Made by a program: the position numbers and the translations under genes. From Bos javanicus (taxonomy: Eukaryota; Chordata; Mammalia; Artiodactyla; Bovidae): a DNA stretch of 64,000 nucleotides. Shown one piece after another: positions 23,126 through 33,046 of the stretch (the first letter of the stretch is position 1; each line of letters opens with the position of its first letter). The notes below the pieces were generated by a model. The model was not told where the DNA came from and searched no databases. It worked only from the letters and a program-made list of their open reading frames with translations. The stretch lies in assembly GCF_032452875.1 (NCBI RefSeq), contig NC_083871.1:7043692-7107691 (forward strand). The letters are read 5' to 3'.

Positions 23126-24784
23126 GGAGCTTGCAAAGTGATGAAAGCACAGCAGGTCACATCATCCATCAAGAGCAAGGAGGCTCCTCTTATAGATGAA
23201 GAGGACCAGACTTCCCCTCTACTTAGAGCTGGAAGCATTGCATTCCTTGGATACTAGCGCTCTCATTGCTGAATGACAGTCTGTAAACTAGCATGCTGAT
23301 GGGGCGCGATATGCACTCAGGAGAGCTTTGTGCTCATCTCTTCTGAGTCCCTGGTCTAAAATCTCCCACTCTTCCCAGTGGAGATGGCTGGTGGGGACTC
23401 CTCAGAAGCAGTCCTAAGACACCAGGCCAGCAGTGGGAGCATCCCTTAGTCTTGGCTGCAAGAGTGTGGTCTGAGGATGAGTTTCCACATGCATTTGTCT
23501 GAGGGAAGGTTTGAGATGAGAGCTCGACTCGTGCACAAGAGACCCAGCAGCCTGAGGCCCAGTAAGTGAGCCTTGGAGTCATAGGCTGGAGCCTAGAGGC
23601 CTGAGAATCCAGAGAAGATGGGTAACTGGGAAAGCAGGAAGCAGAATGGGATACATTGGAACAGCAACTGATGCCTGCTTTTAGGAATTTCAGAAAGCAC
23701 ACTTTCTCAGTGGATTAGATTCACTAAAGTGGTGGGAAGTGAGTGGGTGTGTTTCCCTATCGCTCCCAACGTCCCCCACAAGTCAGAGCATCTGTGCTTT
23801 CCCAGAAGGCTCCCCGTGTCTTCCTCTGGACTGTGAGCTTCAAATCTGGGAGTAGGTATTTCTTCATGAGATGTGCAGACGGCCTAAGTCCTTGGGCATG
23901 CAAAGATCAATGGCTATTCAAAGCAGGGACTAGTGAAGGGAAAAGTCACCAAGAGACGCACTGAGGTCAGCTGGCCAGGTACTGTTTAGGGGCAAAGCAA
24001 GATGGAGTCTTGTAATGAGATAACTTTCCTTGAAATTAAGGGTTGGTTGTCACCCCTTATTCATCTAATCAACCATTCGTAGAGCCTCACTCAGGCCCAC
24101 ATCCAGGTGCAGGCAAGCTGAACAGTGGTTGGTGTGAGCCTTGTCCTTTAGGAAGAGTCTTAACAAACCTCTCAAAGGTACTGGAAAACCCACATGACCC
24201 CTGTCTGCCGGGCCTGTAAATTACTCATCATGGGCCTCTAAACTACTCAACATGACTGGATACATGACACTACTTTCCTTTACAGGAGGGAAGCAAAGCC
24301 TTGGACCGTGTGTGCAGATAGCTTACTTGGCTTGTCCTGGCAGGCGGGCAGTGGGTGTTGGCAGGGGGCACCGGCTCCGCAGTTGCATTTTGCGGGGGTA
24401 TAGTGGTGCCTTGTGCAAGGAGTAGATTCCATGTCCTCCCTCCGCCGCCGCACTGTGAGTGCCCCTCACCAAACCCACTGGGATCATATATATCTCACTC
24501 ACAGTAGTGACGGCAGGTGCCTGGGGCTGGGTTTCCTCCTTCCAAGAGGGGGATGCAGGCCCTCCCTGTGCACAGCTACAGCCTGTGAGTCCCACAGTGC
24601 AGCTAAGTAATTATGTGTGTGTATGTGTGTGTGTGAGTGGTGAGGTCATTGGCAAATGTGTCAGGGGCTTGTTGTGGGGGTCTGAGACCAGATTGGAGAC
24701 AAGTGTTAATGATATTTGGAAAGGGGAAAGAAAGAATCCATAGTTAATCCCAAATTCCTAAATTACCCCTCCCACCTTTCTCCT
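23126..24784. other. Unassigned, locally GC-rich
   Basis: No recognised repeat. The segments around 23330-23620 and 24300-24600 are GC-richer than the window average. The latter contains CCGCCGCCGC (24440-24449) and ends in a GT microsatellite. No open frame here shows a recognisable domain. Confidence 0.4.
24612..24636. repeat. (GT)n microsatellite
   Basis: An imperfect GT tract with one TA interruption. Confidence 0.85.
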
Positions 24785-24885
24785 TTAATAACCACAAGCT
24801 TGTTTCCTGTCTGTGAGCTTATTTCTGTTTTGTAAATAAGTTCATTAGTATTATTTTTTAGATTCCACATATAAGCAATATCATA
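24785..24885 (-). mobile_element. L1 3' UTR fragment, antisense
   Basis: The run 'ctgtctgtgagcttatttctgttttgtaaataagttcatt' followed by 'ttttagattccacatataagc' is typical of the artiodactyl L1 3' region read backwards. Confidence 0.65.
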
Positions 24886-25125
24886 TGCACACTACTATAT
24901 AAAATAGATAACCCACAAGGGCCTACTGTATAGCACAGGAACTGTACTCCATATCTTATAGTAACCTATAAGGGAAAAGAATATATATATATGTTAGATA
25001 GATAAAGAACATACATACTTGTAATATATTATATATTTATAACTAAATCACTTTGCTGTATCCCCAAAACTAACACAACATTGTACATCAGTAATACTTC
25101 AATAAAGAAATAAAATTTTTAAAAG
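24886..25125 (+). mobile_element. L1 3' UTR end
   Basis: Sense L1 3' end: 'actatataaaatagataaccc', 'ctgtatagcacagg', 'cctataagggaaaagaat', an AT tract, 'aatcactttgctgtatcc', 'aacattgtacatcag' and terminal 'cttcaataaagaaataaaa'. It parallels the interrupted copy at 1.47-2.35 kb. Confidence 0.8.
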
Positions 25126-25314
25126 TAATTATGAAAAAAAATTGAGATCCTAGCATGATTACTGCAGCCCCAGCCAAGTGCTACCAGGGACAAGGGAATG
25201 GGAAGTGGATTCCTTGTGTTGTGTTCCCAGGATGTACTGCATGCACAGTCAGACCATATAGGAGTCTCAGGAGAGGAGAGGTGTGGATGTGGGGAAGGAA
25301 TTTTGTGGAAAGCT

Positions 25315-25550
25315 TTACTTTGGCCACCTGATGCAAAGAGCTGACTCATTTGAAAAGACCGTGATGCTGGGAAAGATAGAGGGCAGGAGGAGAAGGGGAC
25401 AACAGAGGATAAGATGGTTGGATGGCATCACTGACTCGATGGACATGGGTTTGGGTAGACTCCAGGAGTTGGTGATGGACAGGGAGGCCTGATGTGCTGT
25501 GGTTCATGGGGTCGCAAAGAGTCAGACATGACTGAACAACTGAACTGAAC
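25315..25550 (+). mobile_element. BovB LINE 3' end fragment
   Basis: The last ~235 bp of BovB in sense, from 'actttggccacctgatgc' to 'actgaacaactgaactgaactt'. No convincing target duplication was found. Confidence 0.9.
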
Positions 25551-26044
25551 TTAGCTTAGTTTGCTGTGTGAGCAGAAGGACAGCTAGGGGGTTGGAAAGG
25601 GATGGAGGTGCTGACCACTGCTTCTGAGAAAGGAAGGAAGAATTTGACCTTACTCTGGGGCCCCTTTGCTGCTCAAAGATGCTCTCCCTTCAAAACCTTC
25701 CCAAGGGGCTCTGTTACCAGCCTCATCTCCCAAGTACAATGGTAGGCATCACTCCACCTGATGCAGGCAGGCAAGGTGCTGTGTGAGCCAGCTGGACCAC
25801 TGAGAGGGATGCCAGCCGGCCTATTGCACCAGCTCCTGGGCATTGGAGACCTCACCCTTTTCATCCTGTCCTGCTTGGCGGGGTTCCTGAGTGATTGATG
25901 TTCATGCCTCTTGTAGAGGATATTTGTTCTCCTGACCATCTTCCTTTTAGGAAGAAGAAATAAAAGTGATTATCATTTGACTCATGCAATGTCTTCATTT
26001 TCATCTCCACACTTATCAAAATCCTATGGACTCATTTTTAGCTA
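25551..26044. other. Unassigned sequence
   Basis: Unique-looking sequence. The minus frame 25673-25939 has no recognised domain. Confidence 0.45.
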
Positions 26045-26235
26045 GGGCTTCCCTGATATTGCAGTTGGTAAAGAATCTGCCTGCAATGCAGAAGACCTGG
26101 GTTCAATCCCTGGGTTGGGAAGATCCCCTGGAAAAGGGAAAGGCTACCCACTCCACTATTCTGTCCTGGAGAATTCCATGGACTGTATAGTCCATGAGGT
26201 GGCAAAGGGTCGGACACAACTCAGGGACTTTTACT
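26045..26235 (+). mobile_element. Bov-tA SINE
   Basis: A sense copy from 'agggcttccctgatattgcag' through 'gggttcaatccctgggttgg' to 'cggacacaactcagggact'. No clear target duplication. Confidence 0.92.
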
Positions 26236-26619
26236 TCACTTCATCTTAGATCACAAAGCTCATCATTGGAAATACTTGGGCACAGAGCCTGGGATTGCAA
26301 AGATGGCCTTGCTCTATTTTTTCACTTTGTCCAGAGCACCTTTTCCTCATTACCAGTCACTGGAAACAGGAGTCTTGGTATGGGTGAATTTTCCCAGGCA
26401 ATCCTTTGAGATGCAGTCCACCAGACTCTGTTGCACATCTACTCGGTAATATTACACTCAGCAAATAGGGGATGCTAGGGGTCCAGCTTGTGAGTGAGAC
26501 CTAGACCTGCCTGGTCCTCCAGGACAACCCCCCCCAACTTCTGGTTGAAGGTCACAGAGTGTCCGCTTAAGGTGATCATACCAGAAAGAATAGTGTGATC
26601 CTCTATTTAGTAACATATG
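26236..26619. other. Unassigned sequence
   Basis: No recognised element. A short C run lies at 26527-26534. Confidence 0.45.
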
Positions 26620-26767
26620 CTCAGTTCAGTTCAGTTCGGTTCAGTCGCTCAGTCGTGTCTGACTCTTTGCGACCCCATGAATCACAGCACGCCAGGCCTC
26701 CCTGTCCATCACCATCTCCCGGAGTTCACTCAAACTCACGTCTATCAAGTCAGTGATGCCATCCAGC
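26620..26767 (-). mobile_element. BovB LINE 3' terminus, left of the provirus
   Basis: Antisense BovB beginning with the terminal 'tcagttcagttcagttcggttcag' type repeat. It is cut at 26767 by the provirus and continues at 33047. The host element is thus an antisense BovB about 2.5 kb long before the insertion. Confidence 0.93.
26764..26767. repeat. Provirus target-site duplication, left
   Basis: CAGC directly precedes the 5' LTR. The right flank reads CACC (33047-33050). A 4-bp duplication is what gammaretroviral integrases make, and one base appears to have changed since. Confidence 0.65.
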
Positions 26768-27048
26768 TGAGAGAGTCAGTTCCTAGTCAGGTTGATAGGG
26801 AGTCTAGGGGTCCCCAAAGAGAGAGGGGTCTGGAATTCTCAAGGAGGAAGAAAGGACAAACTTTTTTTCTTTCTCCACATTCCTTAGGATTATATAACAA
26901 TGTATCCTGCCTGAGGACAGTCTCTAGATTAAGGACAGTTTTTGGATTAAACCTTCTGGCTAATTCTGTTATCTTAAAATGTAAATTATGGGAGTAGGTC
27001 TGATGAGGTCTTTACAACCTCCAGACATTCTTTGGATTCATTAGAGAG

Positions 27049-27055
27049 TATATAA
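27049..27055 (+). promoter_or_regulatory. 5' LTR TATA box
   Basis: TATATAA in the LTR, about 94 bp before the polyadenylation signal, in the normal place for the U3 promoter. It is unchanged in the 3' LTR. Confidence 0.8.
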
Positions 27056-27142
27056 CTTCATTGTCAACACTAGCAAGCGGGTACTCTTTCTGCCCCCTTC
27101 TGATGCCTATGTCAGAAGCTTTCTCTATCTCCTTTATACTTT

Positions 27143-27148
27143 AATAAA
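27143..27148 (+). terminator. 5' LTR polyadenylation signal
   Basis: AATAAA inside the LTR. The equivalent in the 3' LTR is at 32924-32929 and would end the proviral transcript. Confidence 0.8.
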
Positions 27149-27268
27149 ACTTTACTACACAAAAGCTCTGAGCGATCAAGCCTCGTCTCTGGCCCCGGAT
27201 TGAATTCTTTTCCTCCGGGGGCCAAGAATCCCGGTGTATTCGCATGATTCAACAACAACCTTTCATCT

Positions 27269-27286
27269 TGGGGGCTCGTCCGGGAT
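27269..27286 (+). other. Primer-binding site for tRNA-Pro
   Basis: TGGGGGCTCGTCCGGGAT lies 3 bases after the LTR end and is the classic 18-nt proline-tRNA complement used by many gammaretroviruses. It is intact. Confidence 0.95.
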
Positions 27287-27295
27287 CCTTCAGGA

Positions 27296-27305
27296 CAAGG
27301 TAAGG
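27296..27305 (+). promoter_or_regulatory. Candidate splice donor
   Basis: CAAG|GTAAGG with the GT at 27300-27301, a near-consensus 5' splice site 14 bases after the primer site. It is the natural candidate for the donor that makes env mRNA. Confidence 0.6.
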
Positions 27306-28300
27306 ATGCTTGGAGCTTTAGTTCTTTGTTCTCTTGGTGAACACGTTTTCTGCTGTGCTTTACTAACTCTACCGTGTGCTTGTGTGAATGAATGGCATGC
27401 CCTGCGTGAGACAAGTAAGGAGCTCTGCTCTGCGGTTCCACGGTGATCTCATAGGGCTTATGGCAGAAACCTGTCGGGGCGTTATACCGACCTGCCAATG
27501 CCAAGAGGCACCCAATGTCTCCTTCGGGAACCGACCAGAAATGGGCAAAGCGTGTGGACCGAACTCTCCTTTCTCGGTCAAACTTTTCGGTCTCTTTGAC
27601 CATTTCATAACTCCTTGGGAATTAGAAGTACTAACCTAATCTATCGGATCATAGACTTTCAAGGGACTTGTGATCTATACTGTTATTGTGTACTGTGGCT
27701 TAGGTCCCAAACTTGGATTGGTAGTCAAGAAAGTGTCTAGCCTCGCTAGGAATCGAAAGTTCGGAAGCTAGATGGAGCTCTAGCTCCCAGAACATCTCTG
27801 AGGTTAAAGGTTACTCAGATTGGGACTGCGATGGGTTTTTTTTTTCTTTGGTAATGCCGGCTCTTAGTGGATCAGAGGAGGCTGTTATACTGGTGTGGTG
27901 ATGCTTGGAAAGAACATCTCAGTTTTATGTTCGCGTCGGTCTTATTGTGGTCAAGAAATACTCAGGGTCGTGCACAGGCACTCAGGTGACGAATGTTTCC
28001 CACAATGGTCTTAGCTTGGGAGGCATTCCGGAAGGTTACTCTGATTCACCCCGGGTGACATCAGAGGCAAGCAAGGTTAAGGGTGAAGAGCTGGACGTCA
28101 AGTAGGGATGCTATCAAGTCTACCCCTGGTACATCCCCACCCCCTCTCGGTGGTAGAACCGGGAGGGACGAGTACGGCGCCTGCGTCGGTAAGGGACAGA
28201 CTAAGTCCGACCAGGAAGGAAAAGCTTTTGGTGTAACGTCTGTCTACACCCCCATCTAGAGCAGGGAGGGACGCCTCCGGTAGAAAAAATGGCGCTGGTC

Positions 28301-28320
28301 ACTTTTTTTCTCTCTTACAG
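28301..28320 (+). promoter_or_regulatory. Candidate splice acceptor abutting gag
   Basis: An almost unbroken pyrimidine tract followed by ACAG at 28317-28320, directly before the gag ATG at 28321. The sequence is a strong 3' splice site by eye. Whether it is used is unknown. See findings. Confidence 0.5.
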
Positions 28321-29887
28321 ATGGGAGCTAACAATTCCAGCCTCACTCCTTTGAACTGTATCCTGAAAAACTGGGATAGATTTGATCCCCAGGGCTTAAA
28401 GAAGACACACCTGGTCTTCCTATGTGATACTGCATGGCCACAGTATCCATTGGAGGACGGCGAACGGTGGCCAGTTGGAGGGTCTCTTGAGTATAATACT
28501 GTTCTATAATTAGACCGGTTCTGTAAGGAACAAGGGAAATGGGTAGAAGTAGCATATGTGTTGCCCTTTTTCTCTCTGCGAAATATGCCAGACTTATGTC
28601 CTAAGGGTATAGATTTGGGCGTGAAACCTTCAGCTCCCCCCTATCCTCTTACTTTGCCCCCATACCTGGGACTCCAAACTGGGATTCAAACTGCCCACAT
28701 GGAGGTCCAAACAACTCCTGTCTCAGTACGACCTCAGACTACTCTGGTTTCAGTAGAAACTCAGACCATCGAAGTAAGCGATGAGATGGAGGACAGGAGA
28801 CAAAGAGAAGAGGAAAAACAGGTTTCTCCAATCTATCCCTGGGATCATATGCGCAGAGCAGCCAGAGAGACTGAGGAACAGCCACACAAGCTGTTGCCTC
28901 TTTATGAAACACCCACCGGGAGAAATAATCAGTCTGTGAGAGTTAATAAGCCTTTTTCTTATCAAGAAATACAAAGAATCAAGGAGGATCTGGGAGACTA
29001 TTTAGAGGACCCAGAAAAATATATCAGAGCTTTTAAAGGTGTTACTTTGCTTTATGACCTCACTTGTAAGGATGTGATGTATATCTTGGGACAAACGCTG
29101 ACTCCTGAGTCAAAGACTCGAATTTTGGGAAAAGCGGTTGCTTATGGAGATGAATGGCTTGGTAATGAATCAGTAGGGAAGAGGGAGAACAAGATAGCGG
29201 CCCTCCCCACTGGGAATCAGGCGGTCCCAACTATAGAACCAGACTGGGACTACAACACAGCTAAAGGAAGATGGGATCAGAGTCATTTTGTTAGATGTAT
29301 TCTTGAAGGACTTAGGCAGGCGTGTTCTAAGCCTTTAAACTATGGCAAATTGGCAGATATAGAACAGGAGGAGAAAGAAGCTCCTGGTAAATTCCTAGAT
29401 AGACTGAGAGAAGGCCTTCGCAGATTCACTGAGATTGATCCCGAAAGTGAAGAGGGAAAAGTGATCTTAAAAGATAGATTTCTCACTCAGTCAGCTCCAG
29501 ATATCCGCCGTAAGCTATTAAAACAGGCGTATGGACCAAATCAGTCTTTAGATACTCTGTTACAACTGGCTCAGACAGTCTATTATGGTAGGGAATATGA
29601 GGAAAAGAAAGAAAGGCAAAAAAAAGACAAAGGAAAAGGCGGAAGCCTTCGCCATGGTTATGAAAAACATTCTTAAACAGCCTGAGAAAAATGCCCAGAG
29701 GGGCCCAGGTGAAAAGGGATGGGCTTGCTACTGCTGTGGAAAGGAGGGGCACCTCAAGCGGGATTGCCCTCAGGCATCTAAGCCGCCCCCGGCTCCATGT
29801 CCGGTCTGCAAAGGACCACACTGGAAGAGAGACTGTCCCCAGAGGCGTAGGTCTCCGGGGTCGGACTCTCAAGACAATCAGGACTGA
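28321..29887 (+). pseudogene. gag: Proviral gag (MA-CA-NC), disrupted
   Basis: The start at 28321 gives MGANNSS, with the glycine needed for N-myristoylation. A TAA at 28507-28509 stops the frame after 62 codons. The same frame reopens to 29676 and carries PSAP and PPY late-domain motifs (28627-28644) and a major-homology-like stretch (EKEAPGKFLDRLREGLRRF, near 29370-29425). A frame change in the A-rich tract around 29610-29645 moves the nucleocapsid into the frame 29585-29887. That part has two zinc knuckles, a regular CX2CX4HX4C at 29726-29767 and a shorter CX2CX3HX4C at 29798-29836. Gag ends at TGA 29885-29887. At least one stop and one frameshift prevent a full product. Confidence 0.93.
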
Positions 29888-31904
29888 AGGTGCCCGGGGG
29901 TCCCCACACAAGCTCCCGTCCTAATTACACCTGAGGAACCCCGGGTATTAATAGTTGTGGGGGGCCAATCCGTCGATTTCCTTTTAGATACTGGGGCAAC
30001 TTATTCTGTGCTTACTGAAGCCCCTGGCCCACTTTCTTCCCGATCCGCTTCCGTAATGGGACTGTCCGGACGAGCCAAAAGGTATTATTTCAGTTATTCT
30101 TTATCTTGCAACTGGGATTCTGTGCTGTTTTCACACGAGTTTCTGATTGTGCCAGAATCTCCCTCACCCCTTTTGGGAAGGGATATACTGAGCAAGGTCC
30201 ATGCCTCTGTTTTCATGAATATGGAGCCCTTCCTTTCTCTCCCTTTAGTTGAACAAAATGTAAATCCTAGAGTATGGGCTGATGGAAAATCTGTGGGTCG
30301 AGCACAAAATGCTATTCCTGTAGTTGTTAAGCTCAAAGACCGACACGTATTTCCACGTAAGAAGCAGTATCCACTGAAACCTGAAGTTAAGAAAGGATTA
30401 AAACCCATCATCGAAAATTTAAAAGAACAGGGACTATTAATTCCCTGTAACAGTCCTTGCAACACTCCTATTTTGGGTATAAAGAAATCAAATGGTAAAT
30501 GGAGACTAGTTCAAGATTTACGTATAATAAATGAGGCTGTAGTTCCTTTACACCCCGTGGTGCCTAATCCTTATACTCTATTGTCTGAAATTCCTGAACG
30601 GGCCAAATATTTCTCAGTAATTGATTTAAAGGATGCCTTCTATTCAGTGCCTTTGGCGGAAGAAAGTCAATTCCTATTTGCCTTTGAAGACCCTACGCAG
30701 CCAGCTTCTCAGTTAACCTGGACAGTTTTGCCCCAGGGATTTCGTGACAGTCCTCACTTATTCGGACAAAGTTTGTCACGGGATCTACAAAATTTTAATA
30801 GCTCTGAAGCAGTGGTGTTACAATATGTAGATGATATTTTGCTCTGTGCTGAGACAGAGGAAGCTTGTTCGCGAGCCTCAGAAGCTTTCTTAAACTTTCT
30901 GGCAGGCTGTGGTTACAAGGCATCAAGAGAAAAGGCTCAGCTTTGTCAACAATAGATATCTGGGCCTAATCATATCAGAAGGGACTAGGGCCATAGGCCC
31001 TGAGAGAATTAAACCTATACTAAATCACCCCCTACCTATGACTTTAAGACAATTGAGAGGATTTTTGGGAATCACAGGTTACTGTCGCATTTGGATTCCG
31101 GGTTATGGGGAACTTGCTTGGCCTTTATATAAACTTATAGCTGAAACTCAGCAGGCCCAAACTGACAAACTGGTTTGGTCTCCAGAAACTCAAAAGGCTT
31201 TTAAGGTTCTTCAGACTGCTGTCCTGCAAGCTCCAGCTCTGAGCTTGCCCACAGGGTCAGAATTTAATTTGTTTGTCACTGAAAGAAAAGGTGTGGCATT
31301 GGGAGTTTTGACACAACCCCGAGGGCCTCACCAGCAACCTATTGCTTATCTAAGCAGAGAATTAGATGTAGTTTCATGTGGGTGGCCCCACTGCCTAAGA
31401 GTAATTGGGGCAACGGCTTTATTAGCACCTGAAGCTTTAAAAATAATTAATGGATGAAACCTTACTGTACTGACTTCTCATGATGTGAGTGGAATCTTAA
31501 ATTCTAAGGTTAATATTTGGATGACAGACAGTAGGCTTCTTAAGTATCAGTCATTGTTGTTAGAAGGACCAGTAACTAAGATTAAAGTTTGTGGAAATTT
31601 AAATCCTGCCACTTTCCTTCCTGAGAAGGAAAATGAAACACCTGATCACGATTGTTCTCAATTCCTAACTTTAAACTATGCAGCTCGGGAGGATCTAAAG
31701 GATACCCCATTAGACAATCCTGACATGGAAATATTTATAGATGGCAGTTCTTTTGTTCAGGATGGAAAGCGTAAAGCAGGTTACGCCGTGGTGACTGCTG
31801 AACAGGTTTTGGAAGCAAAATCTCTCCCCTAGGGAACCAGTGCTCTGTTAGCGGAGCTTGTGGCTCTGACCCGAGCTCTAGAGTTAAACAAAGGGCAGCG
31901 GATG
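29888..31904 (+). pseudogene. pol: Proviral pol: protease, RT, partial RNase H
   Basis: Pol continues in the nucleocapsid frame after the gag TGA, as in gammaretroviral readthrough. The protease has DTGA at 29987-29998. RT has DLKDAF (from 30623) and YVDD at 30824-30835. A frameshift just before the stop at 30953-30955 moves the connection region to the next frame (30909-31457), which ends at TGA 31455-31457. A further TAG lies at 31830-31832. RNase H begins with IDGSS (D at 31740) and ALLAELVAL, then is cut near 31905 where env sequence starts. The rest of RNase H and all of integrase are missing. Confidence 0.93.
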
Positions 31905-32216
31905 GGCCTGATAATCTATGTGAGTCTACTTCTGCTGACTCCAAAAATCCTGAGTCTGCAGTTTGATCCTCAAGACAATGTCTTCCTGTCCTGGGCTCAC
32001 TCTTATGCTGCATTCCACAATCGGTCTAACTGCTGGGTCTGCGGAGAGCTCCCCTCTTCATCAGTGGAAGGCTTCCTGTGGTGGACATCCCCACTTCAAG
32101 AAAAAGACTTTCTCCAAGTCTGTGAATACCTTCGACAACAATCACATGCGATGCCTCTTCTTCATCTGATGACATCTACCAACCCTAAAATGGACTGGTG
32201 CAACTTTGTACTTTAA
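31905..32216 (+). pseudogene. env: Proviral env N-terminal remnant
   Basis: A hydrophobic signal-peptide-like run (LIIYVSLLLL) is followed by about 85 residues including SNCWVCG (CWVC at 32031-32042), a cysteine motif typical of class I ERV surface subunits. It ends at TAA 32214-32216. It lies in the same frame as the truncated RNase H, so the deletion has joined pol remnant and env start without an intervening stop. A methionine at 31902 could begin a ~105-residue product. The rest of the surface subunit is missing. Confidence 0.8.
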
Positions 32217-32229
32217 CTATGGACATAAT

Positions 32230-32420
32230 GTGACTTTTAATTTTGATTCTGATTGTTTTGTTTTTTGCTGTTTGCTCCCTGCATCTGTAATTGTATAACT
32301 GGGTTTGTTTCTAGCCGCATGAAAGCTTTTAAGTTACAAATGGTTGCTCAAACTCCTGCTACTGCTGTAGCTTCCTCCAGCTACTATTTGGGGCCCCTGG
32401 ATCAGATATCCTCAATATGA
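32230..32420 (+). pseudogene. env: Proviral env tail (TM C-terminus)
   Basis: After a second deletion, a hydrophobic T-rich stretch (about 32232-32276) and the frame 32274-32420 resemble the end of a class I transmembrane subunit: a cysteine-containing APCICNC followed by FVSSRMKAFKLQM and a short cytoplasmic tail ending at TGA 32418-32420. The membrane segment itself is frame-shifted against the tail, so nothing functional remains. Confidence 0.75.
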
Positions 32421-32532
32421 GGATTAGGAGAATATGTTGCCTCACCAATTTAGGGACAACGCCCCTTGTCAGCTCGGAAGCAGTTATGGAACGAGAACGA
32501 CGCCCCTTTTCCCTAGGCAACATAATTCTCCT

Positions 32533-32548
32533 AAAAGAAAAGGGGGAA
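32533..32548 (+). other. Polypurine tract
   Basis: A 16-base all-purine run (AAAAGAAAAGGGGGAA) ends exactly at the 3' LTR start, as needed to prime plus-strand synthesis. Confidence 0.93.
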
Positions 32549-33046
32549 TGAGAGAGTCAGTTCCTAGTCAGGTTGATAGGGAGTCTAGGGGTCCCCAAAG
32601 AGAGAGGGGTCTGGAATTCTCAAGGAGGAAGAAAGGACAAACTTTTTTTCTTTCTCCACATTCCTTAGGATTATATAACAATGTATCCTGCCTGAGGACA
32701 GTCTCTAGATTAAGGACAGTTTTTGGATTAAACCTTCTGGCTAATTCTGTTATCTTAAAATGTAAATTATGGGAGTAGGTCTGATGAGGTCTTTACAACC
32801 TCCAGACATTCTTTGGATTCATTAGAGAGTATATAACTTCATTGTCAACACTAGCAAGCGGGTACTCTTTCTGCCCCCTTCTGATGCCTATGTCAGAAGC
32901 TTTCTCTATCTCCTTTATACTTTAATAAAACTTTACTACACAAAAGCTCTGAGCGATCAAGCCTCGTCTCTGGCCCCGGATTGAATTCTTTTCCTCCGGG
33001 GGCCAAGAATCCCCGTGTATTCGCATGATTCAAAAACAACCTTTCA
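32549..33046 (+). repeat. Provirus 3' LTR
   Basis: 498 bp, TG...CA, collinear with the 5' LTR without indels. The TATA box is at 32830-32836 and AATAAA at 32924-32929. The two differences from the 5' LTR are at 33014 and 33034. Confidence 0.97.

Larger units (their letters stand above)
26768..27265 (+). repeat. Provirus 5' LTR
   Basis: 498 bp bounded by TG...CA. It contains a TATA box (27049-27055) and an AATAAA signal (27143-27148), so U3 is about 300 bp and U5 about 100 bp. It differs from the 3' LTR only at 27233 (G versus C) and 27253 (C versus A), both near the U5 end. Confidence 0.97.
27287..28320 (+). other. Proviral leader
   Basis: About 1.03 kb between primer site and gag start, long for a gammaretroviral leader. 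It should hold the packaging signal. Only short open frames are present (for example 27905-28105 and 27388-27639), none with a recognisable Gag-like extension. Confidence 0.7.
26768..33046 (+). mobile_element. Class I (gamma-like) endogenous provirus, defective
   Basis: A complete LTR-to-LTR provirus of about 6.28 kb: 5' LTR, proline-tRNA primer site, ~1 kb leader, gag, protease-RT-partial RNase H, a short env N-terminal piece, the env tail, polypurine tract and 3' LTR. It sits inside an antisense BovB. The LTRs differ at 2 of 498 positions, but gag and pol are broken and RNase H, integrase and most of env are deleted. It cannot encode its own integration machinery. The relationship to gammaretroviruses is inferred from the primer site, the single-frame gag-stop-pol layout, the 4-bp flank and the Gag/RT motifs. 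Confidence 0.95.

Noticed and set aside
26617..26997. 127-codon frame at the start of the provirus
   Set aside because: It runs from BovB tail into the LTR, and the same LTR-derived part reappears at the 3' LTR. It is not a gene.
27112..27603. 163-codon minus-strand frame across the 5' LTR and leader
   Set aside because: Antisense to U5, primer site and leader. No evidence of a coding role such as an antisense retroviral gene.
28321..31832. Intact retroviral gag-pol coding region
   Set aside because: Stops at 28507, 31455 and 31830, frameshifts near 29630 and 30950, and deletion of RNase H C-terminus and integrase rule it out.
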